Positions 1-5,806 of a stretch of DNA of 11,201 bases are shown here, piece by piece. Made by a program: the position numbers and the translations under genes. Source of the DNA: Clostridium sp. UBA6640 (GTDB lineage Bacteria > Bacillota > Clostridia > Clostridiales > Clostridiaceae); contig NZ_DKLM01000117.1 in the NCBI RefSeq assembly GCF_002455975.1, forward strand, positions 9,171-20,371, read 5' to 3'. Position 1 is the first letter of the stretch, and each line of letters opens with the position of its first letter. Below the pieces are notes generated by a model that saw only the letters and a list, made by a program, of their open reading frames with translations, had not been told where the DNA came from and did not search any database.

Positions 1-61
1 AATTCTAATTAATAAATTACACAATTGTTTTATATTAAGATGTAATTTATTAATTAGAATT
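1..61. repeat. Perfect 21-bp inverted repeat upstream of the MmcQ/YjbR gene
   Basis: Bases 1-21 are the exact reverse complement of bases 41-61, with a 19-base spacer (22-40). The right arm ends one base before the ribosome binding site of the next gene. The arms are almost pure A/T and have no T-run after them, so this is not a typical intrinsic terminator. It could be an operator, a cruciform or leader hairpin, or the edge of a repeat that starts left of the window. The left arm touches the window edge, so its true extent is unknown. Confidence 0.7.
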
Positions 62-74
62 GAAGGTGTTTTAT

Positions 75-431
75 ATGAAATATGAATGGCTTGATGAGTA
101 TTGTATTTCTAAAAGTGGAGCAGTAAAAGACTTTAAGATAGAATGGGATGCAACAAGATATCTTATAGGAGGTAAAATGTTTGCTATGCAGGGGGGAGAC
201 AAAGATAAAAAACCAATTATTACATTAAAATGTGAACCATTATTTGGGCAGCATTTACGGGAAGAATATAAAGATATTACTGCAGGATATTATATGAATA
301 AACAACACTGGAACTCTGTATATTTAGATGGTGAGGTACCAGATGATGTTTTAAAACAGATGATAGATATGTCATATGAATTAGTATTAAATTCTTTGAG
401 TAAGAAAATGCAAAGTGATATTATTGGATAA
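75..431 (+). CDS. MmcQ/YjbR family protein
   Basis: This 118-residue protein matches the MmcQ/YjbR (DUF419) family in length and pattern. An N-terminal half contains KIEWDATRYLIGGKMFAM (about 21-38), a middle strand contains ITLKCEP (49-55), and the family's characteristic C-terminal block GYYMNKQHWNSVYLDG (71-86) is followed by an acidic-proline turn and a long helix (VPDDVLKQMIDMSYELV, 88-104). Members have a CyaY-like or double-wing DNA-binding-like fold. Their biochemical role is poorly known, and 'DNA-binding' labels come mainly from structure. The ATG at 75 is chosen over the in-frame TTG at 60 because GAAGGTG at 62-68 is a correctly spaced ribosome binding site. It has no membrane segment or signal peptide. 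It stands alone, converging on the reductase operon, and nothing nearby ties it to iron metabolism. Family assignment is confident and function is not assigned. Confidence 0.85.
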   Translation: MKYEWLDEYCISKSGAVKDFKIEWDATRYLIGGKMFAMQGGDKDKKPIITLKCEPLFGQHLREEYKDITAGYYMNKQHWNSVYLDGEVPDDVLKQMIDMSYELVLNSLSKKMQSDIIG

Positions 432-437
432 AATAAG

Positions 438-464
438 AGACGGCTATATATTTCAAGGCTGTCT
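438..464 (+). terminator. Weak hairpin after the MmcQ/YjbR gene
   Basis: AGACGGC (438-444) pairs with GCTGTCT (458-464) with one G-U pair, starting seven bases after the stop codon. The first run of T (482-487) is about 18 bases downstream, so this is a poor intrinsic terminator by the usual criteria. It sits in a convergent gap and is the only candidate for ending the small upstream gene. Confidence 0.3.
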
Positions 465-519
465 TCATGGGAAAGTTGTTGTTTTTTAATGCTGTAATTA
501 TAATTATTAAATTTATAAT

Positions 520-683
520 GCACAGTTTACAGCTGTAGTATTTAAGATATTAGCTAATACTTTAATTGTAATACGTATATTTATTATAGTTAAGTTTATG
601 AGTATTGTTTCCAGAAGTGGAAAGTAGCAATACATTAGGAGGAAAAATTAGCTTTATTTATAATTCTACATTGTAAACTGTGC
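520..683. repeat. 164-bp non-coding block bounded by inverted repeats (MITE-like)
   Basis: GCACAGTTTACA at 520-531 is the exact inverse of TGTAAACTGTGC at 672-683. The match continues inward with TGTAG (534-538) against CTACA (666-670), offset by one base. Inside are the perfect palindrome TATTAGCTAATA (548-559) and a hairpin in which GTATTG-TTTCC (602-612) pairs with GGAAA and CAATAC (619-623, 628-633) around a 4-base bulge. No credible ORF lies in it, and no clear target-site duplication is visible. It fills most of the 258-bp gap between two convergent genes. It could be a miniature inverted-repeat element or a structured RNA. Without a second copy in the window the mobile interpretation is inference. 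Confidence 0.5.
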
Positions 684-689
684 GGTATT

Positions 690-1898
690 TTAAGGATTTA
701 AGCATTTATTTAGTAAATGCAATGCTCCTCTAAAACCTACATAAGGTGTATAAGGATATTTTAAAAAGTAAAATTTATAATTTGGAATATCTATTTGTAT
801 CTTTTTACATTTATTTTTACACAAACTAAGTGTAACAGCATTACCCATAAGAATTTGATAATCTTCTTTTTTTATTATTTCTTCCCATTGATTTTCTTTA
901 TAAAATGGAATTGTATCTGTTTTCATATCAGGAGAAGTACACCATGCATGAGATATGTTAAATCCAGCTTCATCCTTTAAAAAATCTATTATTCCACTTA
1001 CTACATCAAAATGGCCTCCTATAACAATTGAAGGTTTGCTAAATTGAGCAGTATAAGATGATGCAGCTTTTAGTGAAGTTTCTAACTCATTTACTTCAGA
1101 GCTTATAAATTCATCATTACATTTCATTTTTAATGTTTCTGAAATTTTTTCAATCCATTGTAGAGTTCCCTTAAGACCGTAAGGTTTTCCAAAAACATAA
1201 GGCGTTCCAAAACGATTTTCTAAAGTTTTAGCAGCATTAATACCTTCATTTCTCAGTACAATATTTACATGAGATGCTCCCATAGATTTTATGTCAGAAA
1301 TATTAGTATCAGAAGTCATTATACAAATTGGTTTAGCATTAAAACATTCCTTTAATATTCTCTTAATTTCATATATATCTGAAAGATAGTTAAAATCATC
1401 TGCACAGGACCCTATTATATTAAAAGTTAAATTTTCTGTTTTTTTCACATCTACAGGAAGAGTTTTTACTAAGGTATCAAGTGTATCTCGAATTCCCATA
1501 GTCCAATTTCCTTGGAATCCATCATTTTTTATCGGTATTATTTGTGTATTACTATACTTCTTTTGATATTTTCTACAGTTCATAACAATATCTGATCCCA
1601 TAGTTGCTGAAAGGGTAGATGGCATAACAAAAAGTACAGATGGATTATGAGCTTTAATAATTTCATCGACTGCCTTATCAAGACGAGTCATTTCTCCTAG
1701 CGCTATATCAGTTTCATCTAAGTGAGTAGTAAAGATTTTACTATTTTGCTCACCTTGCATTCTGGCAAAACTGTTTAATTCAAATCTGGTAGTTCCTGAT
1801 GTACCAAACTCTAGTATATACGCATCTTTTATAGGCAATAGTGTCCAAAGTGATCCCATTCTATCAGAAGGTATAGGATAGTATTTATAAAGAGCCAC
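690..1898 (-). CDS. Nitrogenase component 1-like subunit, K/N-like, lacking cluster cysteines
   Basis: This 402-residue protein has the component-1 (oxidoreductase/nitrogenase, NifD/K/E/N) fold pattern. An N-terminal segment SDRMGSLWTLLPIKDAYILEF (11-31) aligns with the 'CPLGALYALLGIKDA' region of family members. LDETDIALGEMTRLDKAVDEI (60-80) aligns with the 'FGG..KL..AI' region. FGTPYVFGKPYGLKGTLQWI lies near 230-250, and a Rossmann-like IVIGGHFDVV is near 290. At the three places where NifK has P-cluster cysteines this protein has SDRMG, GTSGTTRF and MPSTLSATMGSD, with no cysteine in any of them. It is the last gene of the H-D-K-like operon. Its GTG start overlaps the preceding TAG by one base (TAGTG), with GGGAGGTG as ribosome binding site, so the two subunits are probably translationally coupled and form a complex. 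The substrate is unknown. Nitrogen fixation is unlikely. Confidence 0.85.
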   Translation of the reverse strand: MALYKYYPIPSDRMGSLWTLLPIKDAYILEFGTSGTTRFELNSFARMQGEQNSKIFTTHLDETDIALGEMTRLDKAVDEIIKAHNPSVLFVMPSTLSATMGSDIVMNCRKYQKKYSNTQIIPIKNDGFQGNWTMGIRDTLDTLVKTLPVDVKKTENLTFNIIGSCADDFNYLSDIYEIKRILKECFNAKPICIMTSDTNISDIKSMGASHVNIVLRNEGINAAKTLENRFGTPYVFGKPYGLKGTLQWIEKISETLKMKCNDEFISSEVNELETSLKAASSYTAQFSKPSIVIGGHFDVVSGIIDFLKDEAGFNISHAWCTSPDMKTDTIPFYKENQWEEIIKKEDYQILMGNAVTLSLCKNKCKKIQIDIPNYKFYFLKYPYTPYVGFRGALHLLNKCLNP

Positions 1899-3214
1899 TA
1901 TTCATTCACCTCCCTATTAGTTTCATATTTATAAGATTTATCTACGGAGCAGATACTTTTAAGGAGGCTTAAAGATTGTTCAAATCCAAGTTCAAAATCA
2001 CCAGATTTATATCTTATACATTGCATAGATGATGTTTCATTTTTTTCTATTGGTGTATAACCAAAGAAGTAATCTATAGGAAATGAACTTAAAGCCCTAT
2101 TTATAGTACTAAAATTAAATGTATGTTCTACATAAGGATTACAATCTAATGAAAGTATTTTGTCACTCCATAATTTGTTTTTATCAAAAAAATAATCTGC
2201 TTCTATGTATACTGGTTTCATCCCTAAAGATGAAAGAAATGCTGAATGAATAAATGGGTCTAATGTCATATATCCACTGGCAAATAGTTTTCCTTTAAGA
2301 ACAGGTTTATAGGTTTCTATTTGTTCTTTAGTTTTTATATAAAGCTCTTCTATTTCATTTTCTATAGATATATCTAAATAATTAGCTATTTCCCCATAAG
2401 CATTTTTAATTTCATCAATATCTAAAAGGTGAGGAAAAAGGACATATGGGGTTCCAAACTTCTCATAAATTTTTTCAGCTAATGGCAATGCTGCAATATC
2501 TGTAACAATAGAAAGCTCAGCAGAAGGAGCTTTACGTAAAGAATCAATTGTTAGATTATATGGAATTGTACAATTGACCTTTATATTATGCTTTTTCAAC
2601 AAATTTATAACTTCACTTTTATGAAGCTTATTAGATCCTTCACCTAAGATATTAATAGTATTTTTTTCAACATTTTGTTTTTCCATAATATCGCAAAGAG
2701 AGCTTAAAGAAGCTTCTTTTGAGGGAACAGAACTATAACACTTAAAGTGTGCAGCATTTATATGAATTACCTTTGAATTTAAAATAGAATTTGCTTTACG
2801 TGCTATTCCTTGAAAATCCTCACCAATCATTTCAGGAACGCAAGCAGATACTAAAATTATTACCTCTGTACCTGTTTTATCTATTTCTTGCAATGCCTCA
2901 ATAATCCTATCTCTACATCCAAAAATAACTTCCTTTGGATCTAAAGAATAAGACCAAGTAGTATTTTCATCAAATTCATCTTTAGAAGATATGGAGATAT
3001 TTTTATTATAATAAGTGCACTCAGCTGTACCAACTATCAATGTGGAAATTCCCTTTATTCCTGAAAAAACATTATTTACTAATGCAAGAGGACATCTAGG
3101 GCCAGGATAAATAGCATGTGCACCTTGCTTAATATCTTTATCTTTTTTTATATTTGAAAGTTTTTTTAAATTATCAATAGCAGTATTTTCTTTTAAAATA
3201 GAATTAATTTCCAT
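1898..3214 (-). CDS. Nitrogenase component 1-like subunit, D/E-like, three cluster cysteines kept
   Basis: This 438-residue component-1 protein resembles the D/E-type subunit. Three cysteines fall in the positions of the NifD P-cluster or NifE/BchN cluster ligands: Cys41 in GPRCPLA, Cys66 in GTAECTYYN and Cys125 in SACVPEMIGEDF. FGCRDRIIEAL (98-108) follows the usual FGG..KL segment. In the region where NifD has the FeMo-cofactor ligand Cys275 the sequence reads ELSIVTDIAALPLAEKIYEKFGTPYV (233-258), with Asp239 near the cysteine position. No counterpart of the NifD His442 motif is evident. The protein should bind an interface iron-sulfur cluster and accept electrons from the Fe protein encoded 31 bases upstream, as in BchNB or CfbD. 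ATG at 3214 is preceded by GAGGTG at 3224-3219. Length is close to BchN, NifE and other short nitrogenase-like subunits. Residue alignments were done by eye. Confidence 0.87.
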   Translation of the reverse strand: MEINSILKENTAIDNLKKLSNIKKDKDIKQGAHAIYPGPRCPLALVNNVFSGIKGISTLIVGTAECTYYNKNISISSKDEFDENTTWSYSLDPKEVIFGCRDRIIEALQEIDKTGTEVIILVSACVPEMIGEDFQGIARKANSILNSKVIHINAAHFKCYSSVPSKEASLSSLCDIMEKQNVEKNTINILGEGSNKLHKSEVINLLKKHNIKVNCTIPYNLTIDSLRKAPSAELSIVTDIAALPLAEKIYEKFGTPYVLFPHLLDIDEIKNAYGEIANYLDISIENEIEELYIKTKEQIETYKPVLKGKLFASGYMTLDPFIHSAFLSSLGMKPVYIEADYFFDKNKLWSDKILSLDCNPYVEHTFNFSTINRALSSFPIDYFFGYTPIEKNETSSMQCIRYKSGDFELGFEQSLSLLKSICSVDKSYKYETNREVNE

Positions 3215-3245
3215 AATTCACCTCTTGTAAATAATCTTACAAAAT

Positions 3246-4007
3246 TTATTCCTCAAGTTTATTTCCGTAAATTATATTTGCAAGATTATGATATTTTTTT
3301 GCCATTTCACTATCTGGAAATGCTTGTACAACAGTCATACCCATAGCTTCTGCCTTCTGAACTAGTGGATCTCTAGCTATGCTATAAATTATTTCCGTTT
3401 CAATTTCTTCTGCGGTCTTTTCTACCAATTCTTTTTCACCTTCAAAGTTTTTAGCGTTAAAAATGAGACCTTTTAGAGAAGCATAGCCCATTTTTCCAAA
3501 GTTTTTTACGGCATAGGAAATATTACTTGCTGCGTAAAGAGACATCATTTCTCCAGAGGTAACAATGCATACTTCATCAGCATAGCCGCCTCTTATTGGC
3601 ATAGAAAAACCACCGCAAACTACATCTCCTAGAACGTCATAAAGAACTACATCAGGCTTATAGTATTCATAAGCATTAAGTTCTTCTAGTTTTTCAAAGG
3701 CAGTTATTATACCTCTTCCTGCACATCCTACTCCAGGCATAGGTCCACCAGCTTCTACACAAAGAACTCCACTGTCACTTTCAAATACTAAATCTTTTAA
3801 ACTTAAATCACTATCACCAATATTTCTTAAAGTTTCAAGTACAGTTGGAATAGGTTTGCCGTAAGTTAAATTTCTAGTTGAATCTGCTTTAGGATCACAG
3901 CCAATTTGTAATACTCTTTTTCCCATAGCAGAAAGTGCAGCAGAAATGTTAGATACTGTTGTAGATTTACCTATTCCACCTTTCCCATATATTGCAATTC
4001 TTTTCAT
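3246..4007 (-). CDS. NifH/BchL-family ATP-dependent Fe protein (nitrogenase-like reductase component)
   Basis: The family assignment of this 253-residue protein is certain. The P-loop GKGGIGKST is at 8-16, switch-type DPKADST at 38-44, and the two [4Fe-4S] ligands are Cys95 (GVGCAGRG, 92-99) and Cys131 (DVVCGGF, 129-134 region). Arg98, the position of the ADP-ribosylated arginine in true NifH, is kept. It is shorter than classical NifH (about 270-296 residues) at the C-terminus. As a homodimer bridging one cluster it should pass electrons to the D/K-like complex at the cost of ATP hydrolysis. It is the first gene of its operon. ATG at 4007 has AGGGGGA six bases upstream. A Fur-box promoter lies about 300 bases upstream. 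No nifB, nifE/nifN, nifV or other nitrogen-fixation gene is in the window, so it should not be called nifH on function. Confidence 0.93.
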   Translation of the reverse strand: MKRIAIYGKGGIGKSTTVSNISAALSAMGKRVLQIGCDPKADSTRNLTYGKPIPTVLETLRNIGDSDLSLKDLVFESDSGVLCVEAGGPMPGVGCAGRGIITAFEKLEELNAYEYYKPDVVLYDVLGDVVCGGFSMPIRGGYADEVCIVTSGEMMSLYAASNISYAVKNFGKMGYASLKGLIFNAKNFEGEKELVEKTAEEIETEIIYSIARDPLVQKAEAMGMTVVQAFPDSEMAKKYHNLANIIYGNKLEE

Positions 4008-4100
4008 TTATAATCCCCCTATTAAGTTTTACTATAGAGATATAATGTAAAAATTTAAAATATACTCTAAAAAATAGCTTACATCCTTAGAAATTAAGGG

Positions 4101-4240
4101 TTAATAATTAAGAATGAAGAATTTAGGAGGAAATTCACTAAAGGTAAATTTCTTAAAATAAAATTTATTTAAAAAAACTCCAAAGACTTTGGCAGTGGGG
4201 CTTTAACCATAATCCTTCATCTTTAATTCTTAATTTTTAA
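4101..4240. repeat. Structured intergenic repeat with imperfect terminal inverted repeats (MITE-like)
   Basis: TTAATAATTAAGAAT (4101-4115) matches the reverse complement of 4226-4240 at 14 of 15 bases. After a 7-base interruption in the right arm, GAAGAATT (4116-4123) matches the inverse of 4211-4218 at 7 of 8. The interior holds AAATAAA-A-TTTATTT (4157-4171) and CCAAAG-A-CTTTGG (4180-4192). It has no ORF and no obvious target duplication. It lies in the untranslated leader of the nitrogenase-like operon. The length (about 140 bp) and nested palindromes fit a MITE or dispersed palindromic repeat, but a single copy in the window cannot prove it. Confidence 0.55.
4171..4196 (-). terminator. Terminator-like hairpin in the leader of the nitrogenase-like operon
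   Basis: Read on the minus strand, ACT-G-CCAAAG-T-CTTTGG-AGT is followed directly by a run of T (complement of A 4171-4177). The stem is short (about seven pairs with one bulged G) but has the form of an intrinsic terminator. It is downstream of the Fur-box promoter at 4317-4346 and upstream of the Fe-protein start at 4007, so it could attenuate the operon or shield it from read-through. It lies within the repeat at 4101-4240. Confidence 0.4.
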
Positions 4241-4316
4241 TTCATAGAAAAAATTTTTGTTACAAAAATTAAAATTATGTATAAGTTAAATCTTTATTAA
4301 GCAACTCTATATTTAT

Positions 4317-4346
4317 TTTATACAAGATAATGATAATCATTATCAA
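4317..4346 (-). promoter_or_regulatory. Promoter of the nitrogenase-like operon
   Basis: On the minus strand TTGATA (4346-4341) is separated by 18 bases from TATAAA (4322-4317), a good sigma-A type promoter with a predicted start near 4310 and a leader of about 300 bases. The spacer is almost entirely occupied by a Fur box. An alternative upstream pair, TTGCCC (4392-4387), 17 bases, TATAAT (4369-4364), would place the same Fur box just after the start site. Either way the operon would be iron-repressed. Confidence 0.65.
4326..4344. promoter_or_regulatory. Fur box, exact 19-bp consensus
   Basis: GATAATGATAATCATTATC is identical to the classical E. coli Fur consensus, and 4331-4345 is the perfect 7-1-7 core TGATAAT-C-ATTATCA used to describe Bacillus Fur sites. 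It lies between the -35 and -10 of the minus-strand promoter, where bound Fur-Fe(II) would block RNA polymerase. It is over 250 bp from the plus-strand promoter, so it mainly serves the reductase operon. Confidence 0.9.
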
Positions 4347-4605
4347 GAATGTAAACAAACTGAATTATATCATCTAACTAAAAAATGGGCAAGTAGATAA
4401 ACATCTAAATCTTGGAATTATTTTAAGTTTGGATTAAAAAATATCATAATTCTACAGTACTACTTAATTGATTTATAAATAAAAAATTTTATTTTAGATA
4501 TTTATAATAGACGATTTGGCTTCTGTAAAAGCAAGTTAATTAAAGATTTTTCTACGTAGGAGAAATATACATAGCATAATTTTTACAAGGAAAATAAATA
4601 ATTTA
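4347..4605. other. Intergenic stretch without a recognised gene
   Basis: This 259-bp AT-rich stretch lies between the two Fur-box promoters. No ORF with a plausible ribosome binding site was seen on either strand. The only items noted are the alternative minus-strand promoter (4364-4392) and the short palindrome CTACGTAG (4552-4559), about 45 bp upstream of the plus-strand -35. No riboswitch was recognised. Confidence 0.6.
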
Positions 4606-4635
4606 TTGACAAATATAACTATTAATAAGTATAAT
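4606..4635 (+). promoter_or_regulatory. Consensus promoter of the ABC importer operon
   Basis: TTGACA (4606-4611), 18 bases, TATAAT (4630-4635): both hexamers are exact sigma-A consensus. The predicted start is near 4642, inside the adjacent Fur box. This gives a leader of about 155 bases before the lipoprotein gene. Such a strong core promoter fits a gene kept off by a repressor and turned on fully under iron starvation. Confidence 0.88.
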
Positions 4636-4636
4636 C

Positions 4637-4655
4637 AATAATGATATTCATTATC
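4637..4655. promoter_or_regulatory. Fur box at the start site of the importer operon
   Basis: AATAATGATATTCATTATC matches the 19-bp Fur consensus at 17 positions. The core 4642-4656, TGATATT-C-ATTATCA, matches the 7-1-7 form at 14 of 15. It begins one base after the -10 and covers the predicted start site, a classical repressor position. Confidence 0.88.
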
Positions 4656-4796
4656 AATAAAAAGTTTATATATAAACAAAACCTTATATTAAATTTAATT
4701 ACATGTGGTACATAAGTACTTAAATTTTAATCTTAGTAGGTTAAGCACTTGTATGCACATAAAAATACATAACATATTAAAGGGGAGTAGATGTTA
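4656..4796 (+). other. Untranslated leader of the importer operon
   Basis: This segment of about 140 bases has a perfect palindrome GTTTATATATAAAC (4665-4678 region) and a 10-base inverted pair AAGTACTTAA (4714-4723) / TTAAGCACTT (4741-4750) with one mismatch. No known riboswitch pattern and no T-run terminator were recognised. AGGGGAG at 4781-4787 is the ribosome binding site of the next gene. Confidence 0.4.
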
Positions 4797-5786
4797 ATGA
4801 AAAAAAGATTATTAGTATTAACTTTATCAGCATTAGTGGCTGTTGGCGCAACTGGCTGTGGTAGTAAAAATAATAATGAAGAGGGTAGTGCAAATGCTAA
4901 TAAGGAAGTACAACAAAGCACTAATGAATCTCAACAAGAAGATAAAGAAAAGAAGATAACCTATTTAGGAAAAGAGTATACTGTGCCAAGTAAGGATGCA
5001 AAGATTGTTATAACAGGAACTATGGAGTCAATGGAAGATGCACTAATGCTTGATGTAAAACCTTTAGGTGCAATTACTGTAGGTGGAGAATTTCCAGCAA
5101 TGTTCAAAGAAATAACAGCTGAAACAAAACCTATAGGAGAGAAAATTCAACCCAATATTGAAACTATTTTATCATTAAAACCAGATATAATATTGGGATC
5201 AACTAAATTTCCAGCTGAAACTTTAGAAAAGTTAAACAAAGTAAAGGATACTATACCAGTTTCACACATATCTACAGATTGGGAAGATAACCTTATGCTT
5301 ATGGGTCAATTAAGTGGTAAAGAGGATAAAGCAAAAGAAATTATAGAGAAATATAAAGAAGATGCAAAAGAAGCTAAGGAAAAACTTGGTGATAAAATGA
5401 AAGATAAAAAAGTAGTTGCTATAAGAATAAGAGGCGGCAATATATTTATTTATCCTGAAACTGTATTCTTTAATCCAGTCCTTTACAATGATTTAGGATT
5501 AACAGCTCCAGAACCAGTTAAGGCTGCAAAAGCTCAAGAAGAGGTTTCACTAGAAAAGTTTTCAGAATTAAATCCAGATTATATTTTTGTTCAATTTTCA
5601 GAGAATGAAAATTCAGACAAGCCTAAAGCACTAGAAGAACTAAACAATAATCCAATTTGGAAAAGTATTAGCGCAGTAAAAGAAGGAAAAGTTTTTGTAA
5701 ATGCTGTTGATCCATTAGCTCAAGGGGGAACTGCTTGGAGTAAATCAAATTTCTTAAAGGCAGCTGTATCAGAGTTATCTAAATAA
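4797..5786 (+). CDS. Iron-siderophore ABC transporter substrate-binding lipoprotein (FeuA/FhuD-like)
   Basis: A class III periplasmic-binding-type protein (BtuF/FepB/FeuA superfamily). The signal peptide MKKRLLVLTLSALVAVGATGC ends in a lipobox with Cys21 as lipidation site, followed by an N/E/Q/K-rich flexible linker to about residue 52. The binding module follows: KIVITGTMESMEDALMLDVKPLGAI, then IETILSLKPDIILG, the long inter-lobe helix (DKAKEIIEKYKEDAKEAKEKL), and a C-lobe with RIRGGNIFIYPE, LNPDYIFVQ, NPIWKSISAVKEGKVFVN and DPLAQGGTAWSKSNFLKAAV. The C-lobe closely resembles Bacillus Fe3+-siderophore binding proteins. The ATG at 4797 is preferred to the one at 4791 because AGGGGAG (4781-4787) is nine bases from it and only three from the other. 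It captures the ferric chelate outside the membrane and hands it to the permeases encoded next. Exact ligand unknown. Confidence 0.9.
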   Translation: MKKRLLVLTLSALVAVGATGCGSKNNNEEGSANANKEVQQSTNESQQEDKEKKITYLGKEYTVPSKDAKIVITGTMESMEDALMLDVKPLGAITVGGEFPAMFKEITAETKPIGEKIQPNIETILSLKPDIILGSTKFPAETLEKLNKVKDTIPVSHISTDWEDNLMLMGQLSGKEDKAKEIIEKYKEDAKEAKEKLGDKMKDKKVVAIRIRGGNIFIYPETVFFNPVLYNDLGLTAPEPVKAAKAQEEVSLEKFSELNPDYIFVQFSENENSDKPKALEELNNNPIWKSISAVKEGKVFVNAVDPLAQGGTAWSKSNFLKAAVSELSK

Positions 5787-5806
5787 TTAGGAGTGTATAT
5801 AGTGTT

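Noticed and set aside
290..523. Minus-strand ORF of 77 codons
   Set aside because: It overlaps the MmcQ/YjbR gene and its hairpin, has no recognisable domain and no good ribosome binding site.
690..4007. Calling the H-D-K-like genes nifH, nifD, nifK
   Set aside because: The K-like subunit lacks the cluster cysteines, FeMo-cofactor ligands are not seen, and no assembly genes are present. Only family-level names are justified.
4171..4210. GCCCCACTGCC on the minus strand as part of a cobalamin riboswitch
   Set aside because: It only loosely resembles the GCCACTG stretch of that riboswitch. The other conserved segments are missing, and it lies inside a palindromic repeat.
4733..4921. Minus-strand ORF of 62 codons
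   Set aside because: It is antisense to the lipoprotein signal peptide and leader. Its hydrophobic composition is a by-product of the opposite strand.
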